From Kiritimatiellales bacterium (GTDB lineage: Bacteria; Verrucomicrobiota; Kiritimatiellia; Kiritimatiellales; Pontiellaceae): a stretch of 14,908 bases of DNA. A program made the translations under genes and the position numbers. The notes under the pieces were generated by a model. It saw only the letters and a list, made by a program, of their open reading frames with translations, was not told the DNA's origin and did not search any database. Shown here one piece after another: positions 6,704-14,029 of the stretch (position 1 is its first letter; each line of letters starts with the position of its first letter). The stretch spans positions 1-14,908 of the forward strand of contig DAOUQA010000028.1 of assembly GCA_030625905.1 (NCBI GenBank), read 5' to 3'.

Positions 6704-7714
6704 TTAAAACGAATACCAGATGGCGGGCAGTAGCCACGGCCAGAAGCGCCCGGCGGGCCGGGATTCAAGCTCGGCCTGCTCGCTCCCTGCAAGTTCGGGG
6801 AAGAAGTCCAGTCCCGTCAGCTCCTCAAGCTCGTCGACACTCACCAATCGCGACTTGATCCGCGTGTAGGGCGGGCAACGGCTATTAAGCAAAAAGGCCA
6901 TCACCCGCAGTTGATCGCCGGTTTCATCGGCCATGATTTTATAGTAGCCCGAAGGGATCGGCACACCGGAAGCGAGCCGTTTGAGCGGCTCGGTAAACAC
7001 GGGGCCTGTAACCACCCATACCTCGCCGAAATAGCGGCCGTACCGCCGGGAAACACGCATTTCCAGATCCTTCCAAATATGCCGATTAACATGTGGAGTC
7101 TGCGGGATAATGTTGCTCATCAGAAAGGTTTCCCACTGCCCTTCGGCGCCGTAGCGGGTCGCGATGGCATGGTTTGGTGCCATGTGTCCGCGATCGTAGC
7201 CCGAACCCCGGTAGTCATTGTGCGACACCTTTGCCTCGGTTCGATGGTCGGTCCGGAAACGGGAGGGTCGCTTTCCAGACTTCAGATTGGGTACATCGAA
7301 CACGCGGTATGCCACCCAAAGCGGGTTTTGCATGGATTCGCTGTAGCCTACGACATAGCTTTCGTTTTCCAGAACCTTCGCCCGATTGAGCGGCTCCAAC
7401 CCCTGCGAGGGCCAGCCGCCATAGGCATGCTCCCCTCCTTCGCGACGACCCAAGGTGGTGCGGCAATCCCGACCCCACAGCCCCAATCCATCCCATCCTT
7501 CGACGATTTTAAACCCTTTTCGGCGAAGCGTACGATCCACCCCGGGAGCAACCTTGTAGATCACGTAGCGAGTCGACCACGGCAGAAAATAGTAGCCTAC
7601 CGTGCCGAGGAGATACAGCAGAACCAACACCAGCAGTAGCCGGAAGCGGCGGATGCCCCTCGATTTTCCCCTTCTCGATGCCATATGGGTAGCAGTGTAG
7701 CGGTAAACCGCCAT
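6704..7714 (-). CDS. Membrane-anchored DNA/RNA non-specific endonuclease, NUC1 family
   Basis: This family cleaves DNA and RNA without sequence preference using a beta-beta-alpha-metal fold. The 336-residue product has the signature YDRGHMAP (173-180), where H177 would be the general base. MSNIIPQTPHVNRHIWKDLE (199-218) supplies the magnesium-binding asparagine N210. VVTGPVF (234-240) is also conserved. An N-terminal basic stretch and one membrane segment (about 24-45, FRLLLVLVLLYLLGTVGYYF) put the enzyme outside the cytoplasm, probably facing the periplasm. Possible roles are nutrient recovery or breakdown of incoming DNA; this is inference. Neither the ATG at 7714 nor the in-frame ATG at 7684 has a proper ribosome site, so the exact start is uncertain. 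No immunity-type partner is adjacent. Confidence 0.88.
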   Translation of the reverse strand: MAVYRYTATHMASRRGKSRGIRRFRLLLVLVLLYLLGTVGYYFLPWSTRYVIYKVAPGVDRTLRRKGFKIVEGWDGLGLWGRDCRTTLGRREGGEHAYGGWPSQGLEPLNRAKVLENESYVVGYSESMQNPLWVAYRVFDVPNLKSGKRPSRFRTDHRTEAKVSHNDYRGSGYDRGHMAPNHAIATRYGAEGQWETFLMSNIIPQTPHVNRHIWKDLEMRVSRRYGRYFGEVWVVTGPVFTEPLKRLASGVPIPSGYYKIMADETGDQLRVMAFLLNSRCPPYTRIKSRLVSVDELEELTGLDFFPELAGSEQAELESRPAGRFWPWLLPAIWYSF

Positions 7715-7855
7715 AAAATCGCCAAAAAATAGTATCCTCTTTTTTTAGGTTCTTCGTAATTTTTGTGAAGGAATTCTCGCAGAGGGTTTTTTGCCCAAAT
7801 AGCGAACATTGCTTCTATTCCAAGATAGGAAACATTTCAAAGGCAGGAGGCGTAA

Positions 7856-7945
7856 ATGGCAACGAATGTAGGGAAAGCAACCATTGAACCCAAACTGAGG
7901 CAATCCCATCAACCGTCTTTCCTTCCGATGATAAACAAGATCTGA
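7856..7945 (+). CDS. Possible 29-residue peptide or truncated gene start
   Basis: A perfect AGGAGG (7845-7850) stands 5 bases before an ATG, the strongest ribosome site in the window. The frame reads MATNVGKATIEPKLRQSHQP then SFLPMINKI and a stop. I recognise no family. The last codons run into the repeat-like sequence that begins near 7930, so this may be the 5' end of a gene cut off by a repeat rather than a functional peptide. It is not closely spaced with the next gene, which has its own promoter. Confidence 0.3.
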   Translation: MATNVGKATIEPKLRQSHQPSFLPMINKI

Positions 7946-7992
7946 TCCGGTTTATCCTGTTATCCCGTCAAAAAAAGGTTCGAACTTAGCTT

Positions 7993-8021
7993 TTGACAAG
8001 CGGGGCGAATCCGGTTAACTT
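7993..8021 (+). promoter_or_regulatory. Promoter of the small basic protein gene
   Basis: A perfect TTGACA (7993-7998) and TAACTT (8016-8021) are 17 bp apart. The predicted start near 8028 gives a leader of about 35 bases that includes the ribosome site GGAGAA before the ATG at 8063. The strong -35 box fits a highly expressed ribosome-linked gene. Confidence 0.6.
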
Positions 8022-8062
8022 CCGCGCTCAATTTTTGAAGAACAACTGACGGAGAATTTATC

Positions 8063-8218
8063 ATGTCAATGCACAGTAGCTTGAAAGGCGCGGCCAAGAT
8101 CCGCACAAGACGCAACGTACTCAAACGCTTCGAGCGTGTCGAGGTTCTGAAGAAATCCGGCAAATGGCAGGATGGCGACCGCGCACACGGACTGCCGAAA
8201 ACCAAGATCGGGGACTAA
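8063..8218 (+). CDS. Small basic protein, Verrucomicrobiota/Chlamydiae family
   Basis: The 51-residue product begins MSMHSSLKGAAKIRTRRNVL, continues KRFERVEVLKKSGKWQDG and ends GLPKTKIGD. The pattern MSxHSSLK, then RNVLKRxERxxxLKKxGxW, then GLPK is that of a small basic protein family limited to PVC bacteria (TIGR04137 as I recall it). Its exact function is not established. Its basic charge and small size suggest an RNA- or ribosome-associated role. GGAGAA lies about 6 bases before the ATG. It is a stand-alone gene with its own strong promoter and terminator. It is also the best taxonomic marker in the window. Confidence 0.88.
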   Translation: MSMHSSLKGAAKIRTRRNVLKRFERVEVLKKSGKWQDGDRAHGLPKTKIGD

Positions 8219-8241
8219 TCCAGGTTTAATCTGTTTCGAAC

Positions 8242-8272
8242 GCACTCTCGGCAACGCCTTGAGTGCTTTTTT
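8242..8272 (+). terminator. Rho-independent terminator after the small basic protein gene
   Basis: GCACTC (8242-8247) pairs with GAGTGC (8261-8266), with an inner GGC/GCC stem around an AAC loop, and six T residues follow (8267-8272). It starts 23 bp after the stop codon. This is a textbook intrinsic terminator. Confidence 0.9.
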
Positions 8273-8325
8273 ATTAAAAATCAACCACCTGCTACACTTG
8301 GCTTGTTTTCCCGGAAAGTTTTCTA

Positions 8326-8414
8326 TCCACAGATTTCACAGATTATCAGGATTTAAATCTGTGAAAATCTGCGTAATCTGTGGACGCTATTTTGGTTGCG
8401 GCTTTGCCGCGCTA
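8326..8414. repeat. Nested palindromic intergenic repeat with dispersed motif copy 2
   Basis: TCCACAGATT (8326-8335) is the inverted copy of AATCTGTGGA (8375-8384). Inside it TCACAGATT (8336-8344) is the inverted copy of AATCTGTGA (8356-8364). The palindrome is followed at 8390-8414 by the motif shared with 590-614, ending in the hairpin GCGGC-TTT-GCCGC. The ACAGATT/AATCTGT wording is typical of dispersed repeats seen in many environmental genomes. It fills nearly the whole gap before the pseudouridine synthase, and that gene's leader may form part of it. Confidence 0.7.
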
Positions 8415-8436
8415 GATCCTCTGTGGTGGATTTCTT

Positions 8437-9174
8437 ATGCCAGAGCAAACTAGACTACAGAAACACCTCGCCGAGTGCGGACTCGGTTCGCGTAGATCTT
8501 GCGAAACCCTGATCACCGCCGGTCGGGTGTCGGTCGACGGCGAAACGGTCACCAAGCTTGGAACCAAGATTGACCCCGCCACGCAAAAGGTGGTCTGCAA
8601 CGGAAAAGTTGTCGCCAAGGAACCCACCGTTACCCTCCTGCTAAACAAGCCGCCTAAGGTCATTTGCACCTCGGATGATCCGCAAGGACGCACTACCGTG
8701 CTCGATCTGCTGGATGACCTCCCGGCGCGCGTCTACACCGTCGGCCGCCTCGACTTTATGAGCGAAGGGCTGATCATGGTCACCAACGACGGCACCCTCG
8801 CCCACGCGCTGATGCACCCGCGCCACCACATCGAAAAGGTCTACAAGGTCTGGATCAACACGCCGCTCGGCTACCACCAACTCAAGAAAATGACGCGCGG
8901 AATTCCGAATCAAGGCGAAACCCTGCGTGTTCTCGATATCGACGAAGGCAACCCCTCCCGCAACGGGGTCGAATACACCATCGTGCTCGGTGAAGGGAAA
9001 AACCGCCATATCCGCCGCCTGATGGAGCACTTCGACAAAAAGGTGTTCCGCCTCATGCGGATCGCCATCGGCCCGATCCGCCTCGATGATCTAAAGATCG
9101 GCGAATGGCGCCCCGCCAAGCCCGCCGAATTGAAACTCCTGCGCAAGGCTATCGCCGGCAAAAAGGGTTCGTGA
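8437..9174 (+). CDS. rluB: rRNA pseudouridine synthase, RsuA/RluB/E/F family
   Basis: These enzymes turn a specific uridine in rRNA into pseudouridine. The 245-residue product has an N-terminal S4 RNA-binding domain (about 4-60: RLQKHLAECGLGSRRSCETL). The catalytic domain begins at LLNKPPKVICTSDDPQGR (68-85). GRLDFMSEGLIMVTNDG (103-119) carries the catalytic aspartate D106; most relatives read GRLD-x-x-TEGL, so M108 and S109 are variants at tolerated positions. GEGKNRHIRRLM (185-196) is the second family signature. The length and S4 domain favour RluB, which modifies 23S rRNA near position 2605, over RsuA or RluE. The choice within the family is inference. The ribosome site (GGTGGA) is weak. 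Confidence 0.88.
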   Translation: MPEQTRLQKHLAECGLGSRRSCETLITAGRVSVDGETVTKLGTKIDPATQKVVCNGKVVAKEPTVTLLLNKPPKVICTSDDPQGRTTVLDLLDDLPARVYTVGRLDFMSEGLIMVTNDGTLAHALMHPRHHIEKVYKVWINTPLGYHQLKKMTRGIPNQGETLRVLDIDEGNPSRNGVEYTIVLGEGKNRHIRRLMEHFDKKVFRLMRIAIGPIRLDDLKIGEWRPAKPAELKLLRKAIAGKKGS

Positions 9175-9298
9175 AGGCGGAATCCATTGGCAAAGGCAAG
9201 CCCGCATCATAGGTCTACAACAAATCCAGCGGACCCTTCACCGCATCGATATCCTTGCCCTTCCGTCTGCCTGTTTCGATTGTCGTTATGGAAAGAGT

Positions 9299-9327
9299 TT
9301 GCGGGCAATGCCGTTGAAGGGTATTTT
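9299..9327 (+). promoter_or_regulatory. Weak candidate promoter for the DUF3857 gene
   Basis: TTGCGG (9299-9304) and TATTTT (9322-9327) are 17 bp apart, about 28 bp before the preferred ATG at 9355. The -35 box is poor. The gene is separated from rluB by 180 bp, which makes a separate promoter likely somewhere here. Confidence 0.35.
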
Positions 9328-9354
9328 TGGCCACACTTATTCTTGGAGACCCGC

Positions 9355-12300
9355 ATGAAACAACCCATCCGCTTTTTCCTGATTGCCACCTTCGCCTTCC
9401 TATGCGCCCTGCCCATTGATGCCAAGGAGTTCCTGAACCTGGAAACCCTCGCCGGAATGTCGGCGGCGGCAACGGCTGAAAAGTATCCCGACTCCGACTA
9501 TGTCCTGATCGACGACTTTATCCAGATCGAATACCAGCCCGACGGTACCTCGGAAACATGGGATGATACCGCAGTCAAAATCCTGACCGAAAAGGGCAAG
9601 CGCGCCAACCGGACGCTTTCTCTCAGTTTCAACATTTCCTACGGCACGAACCGTTTCACCAGAGTACAGGTCATCAAACCGGACGGTGCCGTCAACGAGG
9701 TTGATATTGCCGCGCAGAGCAAGGTGATGGTGGATCCCGGCCAGATGAGCTCGAACATCTACAACCCCAACTCCAAGCTTCTGAAGCTCTCCGTGCCGGG
9801 GCTGGAGATTGGCGACACACTGCGCTACATTGCCCTCCGCGTAAAAACAAAGGCGGTCGTGCCGGACACATGGAGCGACTACCAGACCTTCGAATACACC
9901 AGCCCCATCGAGCGCACCACCTATCAGGTGATTGCCCCGAAGGCGTTGCCGCTCGCTGAAATCGCACTCAAAGCCGAAATTCCCGGCACCGTTTCCTTTA
10001 GCAAAGTAAGCAGCGATGAAAGCGACAAGATTGTCTACACCTGGAAAGTAAAGGATGTGCCGCGCATGTTCGACGAACCCAACATGCCCGCGCGCTACAC
10101 GGTCGTCCAGCGCCTGCTCACCAGCACCATAGAGACCTGGGAAGACCTATCCAAGTGGTATTGGGAGCTATGCCTTCCGCGCCTCGAAGCCACCACCCCG
10201 GAGATGGAGGCCAAGGCAAACGAACTGGTGGAGGGCTGTACCAATACGCTCGACAAGATTGAAGTCCTCTTCAACTTTGTTTCGCAGGATATCCGCTACA
10301 TGGGCATCACCACCGAAAATGAGGCGCCGGGCTACGAGCCGCACGACGTGAGCATCACCTTTGAGAACCGCTATGGCGTCTGCCGCGACAAGGCCGCCCT
10401 GCTCGCTGCCATGCTGCGCCTCGTCGACATCGAGGCCTTCCCCGTCATCATCATGGCCGGCCCGAAAAAGGATGAAGAGGTTCCGCAGCCCTTCTTCAAC
10501 CACGCCGTCACTGCCGCCCTTGGCGATAACGGTGAATATGTGCTGATGGACTCCACCGACGAAAACACCAAGGATATATTTCCGTCTTATCTCCAGAACA
10601 TGAGCTACCTCGTCGCCCGCCCCGAGGGGGAGATCCTGCTCACCTCCCCCGTCATCCCGGCAACGGACAATTTACTGAAAATAGCCTCCGTCGGGTCGCT
10701 CGATGGAACCGGCAAGCTGACCGCGCAAAGCACGCTCCTTTTCGAGGGCATCAACGATACCGTCTACCGCGGCCATTTCTCGAAAATCAAGCCCGAGGAG
10801 CGCAGGCGCTTCTTTGAGGGAAGTCTCAAGAAATCGATGCCGACCGCCGAACTCCAAACCCTGGAGATCCTGCCTAAGGAACTGCGCGACACCACCGAGC
10901 CGCTCACTATCAAGCTGAGCTACACCGCCGAAAACCTACTGATCGAAGGTGCCGACAACAAGATGCTCAACCTGCCCCGGCTGGGAAGCTCGCTCGGCTA
11001 CGCCAACTTCCTGATCGGCCAAACCGGGCTGGAGGAGCGGAAGTATCCCCTCTACACCCGCATGACGGCCGGCATCCGCGAAACGCTTGAACTCGAAATC
11101 CCTGAAGATACAGGAACACTCAACATTCCCGGCTACGAGACCATCGATTCCGAACCGGTTGCCTGGAGCATGCAGGTTGCGCAGCGCGGCGCCGTGCTAG
11201 CCGCCACCAACAACTTTCTAATAAACACCGTTGAATTCAGCCCGGAGCAATATCTCGCGCTCAAGCAAAACCTAAAGGACCTTGAATACAACCTGCGAAA
11301 GAAACTCATCCTCGAAGCCCCGATTGCCAAAAAATATGCGGAATCCGACGTGCGTATCCTTGAAAAAACAAAAACCATCGTTCTGGACGATTCCAGCCAC
11401 TGGAAGGAAACCACCCGTACGAAGGTTAAAATCCTGACCTATGCCGGTACCAAGAAAAATTCCGAGATCAAGGTTGGCTACAATCCCGCGTGGCAGAATA
11501 TCGAACTGACCAAGGCCACCGTCACCCAGCCCGACGGAACCGTAAAGGAGATCAGCGAAGAGGAGGTCAACGTGATGGATGCCGGGTGGGTCGCATCCGC
11601 CCCGCGCTACCCCGCCGCGAAAATTCTTGTGGCCAACCTGCCCGGCGTCGAGGTCGGCAGCATTCTTGAATACGAGATCGTCTCCACCGTCAGTGGCAAG
11701 CCGTTCTTTTCCACCACCCAGACCTTCAACGCGCACGAGCCGATCGACCGAAAAACCTTCACGCTCACCGCCCCCGAAACACTGGAACTGAATATCCGAA
11801 ATCCCGGCATATCCGAAACCCATACCACAAGCAACGGAACCATCAGCTACACGTGGAAGGCCGAAAATCAGCCCCCCGTGGAGAAGGAAGAAGACCTGCC
11901 CGCATGGTGGACCTTCAATCCCGCCGTTTTCATTTCTTCCGGCAATTGGAAAACCTATGGCAATGAAGTCCGCGACCACCTGCTCGCGGCTACCGAAGAG
12001 CAGACTGAAACGGAGGCCCTGGCCAAGCAGCTGACCGACGGACTCCGCAACGAAACCCAAAAGGTCATCACCCTGCGCAACTGGGTGGCCAAGAATCTCC
12101 GCCCCGCCGGGCCATCCCTGACCCTCCTTCCCCTCTCCGCCATCACGCGCGCCGACCAAACCCTGCAGGAACGCTATGGCAACAACGCCGACCGCATGGT
12201 TGTGCTCTACGCCCTGCTCAAGGGCGCAAGACTAAACCCCGAATTCATGCTTTCCGGCGGCTTTTCGCTCATCCCCGAAGCCACCGAACCCCTGCTCTCC

Positions 12301-13116
12301 ATCCCATCGCGTAGAGCATTCAGTTTCGTGCTGATCAAAGTGGATATGGACGACGAAACCATTTATCTCGTCGGTGCGTCGCAATATGCCGAACTGGGCG
12401 CCTCTGCCTACAACCGCCGCCCGGTGCTCGATCTGGCCAGCGGTGAAATCGGCAAAATTGCAGTGGCCTATGGCAAGGAAAGCCGGAGTCGTGGCGTAAT
12501 TGAAATGAGCGTCGCCGCCGACGGGCAGACCGGCATCACTACCTCCTCTGTAAAACAAGGCACCGCCTTTGAAGGCTTCCACAAAATGTATGCCGAAATC
12601 ACGCCCGAAAAGAGGCGGCGGCATTACCTCGAAATGGTCTCAGGCATTTCCCAATCCGCCAAAGCCGCATCAGAATTAACGGCCGACTACAGCACCTATC
12701 CCGGCAAGCTGGCGTTTTCCGTCTCGGCCGACCGCTACGCCGTATCGGATGGTGAGTATCTCTACCTTACCCTGCCGGGCGGCCTCGGTGACCTATTAAA
12801 ATACCGATCCAACGAACGTATTCTGCCGCTCGCATGGAACAGCTACATCGATACCATCATCGAATACAACATGGTCCTGCCCGATGGCTACGAACCCGCC
12901 ATTCTACCGAAAAACTTTTCATGGCAGGCACCCAACGGTGCCGGCATGGTCGAGGTGGCGGTGGAATACAGCGCGCGCGCCAACGCTATCCGCATCGTGC
13001 AAATAGCCGACCTCAAGCCCGCGCTCATCCCGGCTCGCGAATTCCCGAACATCCTCAAGACCGGACGCCACCTCGCCCACCCCGACATGCGCACTATCCT
13101 CCTAAAGAAAAAGTAG
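9355..13116 (+). CDS. Exported tandem DUF3857-transglutaminase protein, second unit catalytically dead
   Basis: The 1253-residue product has a signal peptide (MKQPIRFFLIATFAFLCALP, likely cut after IDA at 23). Two similar halves follow. Half one has a DUF3857 beta domain (about 40-215) and a transglutaminase-like cysteine-peptidase fold with an intact triad: C343 in YGVCRDKA, H383 in FNHAV, D399 in LMDSTDENT. Half two repeats this: a DUF3857-like region (about 655-830, for example PDGTVKEI and LPGVEVGSILEYE beside PDGAVNEV and VPGLEIGDTLRY), then a transglutaminase-like region (about 890-1010). There the aligned residues are N944 (YGNNADRM), F991 and G1007, so all three catalytic positions are lost. 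I chose the ATG at 9355 over the in-frame TTG at 9187 because GGAG and a signal peptide support it. It probably acts in the periplasm or at the surface; the substrate is unknown. Confidence 0.88.
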   Translation: MKQPIRFFLIATFAFLCALPIDAKEFLNLETLAGMSAAATAEKYPDSDYVLIDDFIQIEYQPDGTSETWDDTAVKILTEKGKRANRTLSLSFNISYGTNRFTRVQVIKPDGAVNEVDIAAQSKVMVDPGQMSSNIYNPNSKLLKLSVPGLEIGDTLRYIALRVKTKAVVPDTWSDYQTFEYTSPIERTTYQVIAPKALPLAEIALKAEIPGTVSFSKVSSDESDKIVYTWKVKDVPRMFDEPNMPARYTVVQRLLTSTIETWEDLSKWYWELCLPRLEATTPEMEAKANELVEGCTNTLDKIEVLFNFVSQDIRYMGITTENEAPGYEPHDVSITFENRYGVCRDKAALLAAMLRLVDIEAFPVIIMAGPKKDEEVPQPFFNHAVTAALGDNGEYVLMDSTDENTKDIFPSYLQNMSYLVARPEGEILLTSPVIPATDNLLKIASVGSLDGTGKLTAQSTLLFEGINDTVYRGHFSKIKPEERRRFFEGSLKKSMPTAELQTLEILPKELRDTTEPLTIKLSYTAENLLIEGADNKMLNLPRLGSSLGYANFLIGQTGLEERKYPLYTRMTAGIRETLELEIPEDTGTLNIPGYETIDSEPVAWSMQVAQRGAVLAATNNFLINTVEFSPEQYLALKQNLKDLEYNLRKKLILEAPIAKKYAESDVRILEKTKTIVLDDSSHWKETTRTKVKILTYAGTKKNSEIKVGYNPAWQNIELTKATVTQPDGTVKEISEEEVNVMDAGWVASAPRYPAAKILVANLPGVEVGSILEYEIVSTVSGKPFFSTTQTFNAHEPIDRKTFTLTAPETLELNIRNPGISETHTTSNGTISYTWKAENQPPVEKEEDLPAWWTFNPAVFISSGNWKTYGNEVRDHLLAATEEQTETEALAKQLTDGLRNETQKVITLRNWVAKNLRPAGPSLTLLPLSAITRADQTLQERYGNNADRMVVLYALLKGARLNPEFMLSGGFSLIPEATEPLLSIPSRRAFSFVLIKVDMDDETIYLVGASQYAELGASAYNRRPVLDLASGEIGKIAVAYGKESRSRGVIEMSVAADGQTGITTSSVKQGTAFEGFHKMYAEITPEKRRRHYLEMVSGISQSAKAASELTADYSTYPGKLAFSVSADRYAVSDGEYLYLTLPGGLGDLLKYRSNERILPLAWNSYIDTIIEYNMVLPDGYEPAILPKNFSWQAPNGAGMVEVAVEYSARANAIRIVQIADLKPALIPAREFPNILKTGRHLAHPDMRTILLKKK

Positions 13117-13165
13117 GCTGTGCAATGCGCTTGGTTGTGAATCAAGATTCCGCTAACAATATCCC

Positions 13166-13561
13166 ATGGTTATGACAGCGGACAAACTGGAGCAGGTGCA
13201 CCGGATACTCAAACCGTATTCTTCGGTTCTTGCGGCCTATCTACATGGTTCCACCGCCAAGGGATCGGCGCGTCCGGACAGCGATGTCGATATTGCGCTG
13301 CTCCCCACTCCCGGCCAACGCCTCCCCCTGAAAGTCAGGCTGGAGTGTGCAGGCGAGCTTGAATCTGTTCTTGGATGCACTGTGGATATTGGTGAGCTTT
13401 CGACCCGAAACCTGATCTATGCCAAAGAGGTCATCGCAAACGGACAGGAAATTTTTACTACCAACCGTTTTCAATCCGACCTATTCATGGCCACCAGCCT
13501 CGCCATGTACGCTGAACTGCAACAACAACGCAAAGAGGTTCTCGATGCCTACACCGCCTAG
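13166..13561 (+). CDS. mntA: MntA-type nucleotidyltransferase antitoxin
   Basis: The 131-residue protein has the minimal nucleotidyltransferase signature GS-x10-D-x-D: G28 and S29 in LHGSTAKGSARP, then D40 and D42 in DSDVDIALL. MntA antitoxins of the HepT/MntA system attach AMP groups to a tyrosine of the HepT toxin and so silence it. That mechanism is family knowledge. The HepT gene follows with a 17-bp overlap, which is the usual order and coupling for this system. No Shine-Dalgarno precedes either candidate ATG (13166 or 13172). The gene lies 49 bp after the DUF3857 gene and could also be reached by read-through. Confidence 0.9.
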   Translation: MVMTADKLEQVHRILKPYSSVLAAYLHGSTAKGSARPDSDVDIALLPTPGQRLPLKVRLECAGELESVLGCTVDIGELSTRNLIYAKEVIANGQEIFTTNRFQSDLFMATSLAMYAELQQQRKEVLDAYTA

Positions 13562-13964
13562 CGATGTCCTGCTCAACAAAGCCGCCATCATCGAACGCTG
13601 CATCCGCCGCATTAAGGAGGAATATGCCGCTGCACCGCAGCTGGACAATCCAACCCACACCGACGCACTAATGCTCAATATTGAACGGGCTTGCCAATCC
13701 GCAATCGACATGGCCATGCATCTGGTAAGCGAACAGCACTTAGGGGTTCCGCAAAATAGCGCCGAAGCCTTCGACCTGCTCTGCAAAGCTACCATCATTC
13801 CGCCCGTCCTATGCAAATCGCTCCGCGCCATGACCGGGTTCAGGAATGTCGCCATCCACGAATACCAGGAACTGGATGTGGATATCCTCCATTACATTGC
13901 CCAAAAAGGATTCATGGATTTCATCCTTCTCTGCGCGGCTCTCGGCCTGAAGATTGAAGGTTAA
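13545..13964 (+). CDS. hepT: HepT-type HEPN ribonuclease toxin
   Basis: The 139-residue all-helical protein carries the HEPN motif R-x4-H-x-Y as RNVAIHEY (R100, H105, Y107). In characterised HepT toxins R and H form the RNase site and the tyrosine is the residue AMPylated by MntA. All three are present, so the toxin looks active. The ATG at 13545 is preceded by AAAGAGG inside mntA with 6 bases of spacing and gives the expected N-terminus MPTPPSDVLLNKAAIIERCI. A longer in-frame start at 13419 would lie entirely over mntA and is unlikely. The pair is probably a plasmid-like stability or phage-defence module; its role in this genome is inference. Confidence 0.9.
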   Translation: MPTPPSDVLLNKAAIIERCIRRIKEEYAAAPQLDNPTHTDALMLNIERACQSAIDMAMHLVSEQHLGVPQNSAEAFDLLCKATIIPPVLCKSLRAMTGFRNVAIHEYQELDVDILHYIAQKGFMDFILLCAALGLKIEG

Positions 13965-13972
13965 AGCAGATT

Positions 13973-14011
13973 GAGCGTCCCGCTCGAACCAGCACCGGAA
14001 AGCGAGACGCT
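13973..14011. repeat. Two small hairpins between hepT and the amidotransferase gene
   Basis: GAGCG-TCC-CGCTC at 13973-13985 and AGCG-AGA-CGCT at 14001-14011 are separated by 15 bp. They lie in the 65-bp gap after hepT. No T-run follows, so they are not classical terminators. They may be parts of a degraded repeat. Confidence 0.35.
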
Positions 14012-14029
14012 TGCTCTACGTTCAACATT

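Larger units (their letters stand above)
7715..8062. other. Intergenic region between divergent genes
   Basis: About 350 bp separate the nuclease start from the small basic protein gene. The first part is AT-rich with long T and A runs (7737-7747, 7783-7790). The middle holds a 29-codon frame with an ideal ribosome site (7856-7945). From about 7930 the sequence TTTATCCTGTTATCCCGTC resembles repeat sequences found between genes in many environmental bacteria. The end holds a promoter (7993-8021). No RNA gene is recognised. Confidence 0.5.

Noticed and set aside
6911..7639. 242-codon plus-strand frame opposite the nuclease gene
   Set aside because: The NUC1 motifs on the minus strand identify the true gene.
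9187..9354. Longer N-terminus of the DUF3857 protein from a TTG
   Set aside because: It would bury the signal peptide 56 residues inside the protein, and no ribosome site supports it.
11272..12159. 295-codon minus-strand frame inside the DUF3857 gene
   Set aside because: It is glycine-rich antisense with no ribosome site or family motif.
13419..13544. Longer HepT starting inside mntA
   Set aside because: The extra 42 residues match no HepT start; the ATG at 13545 has a good ribosome site and the usual length.
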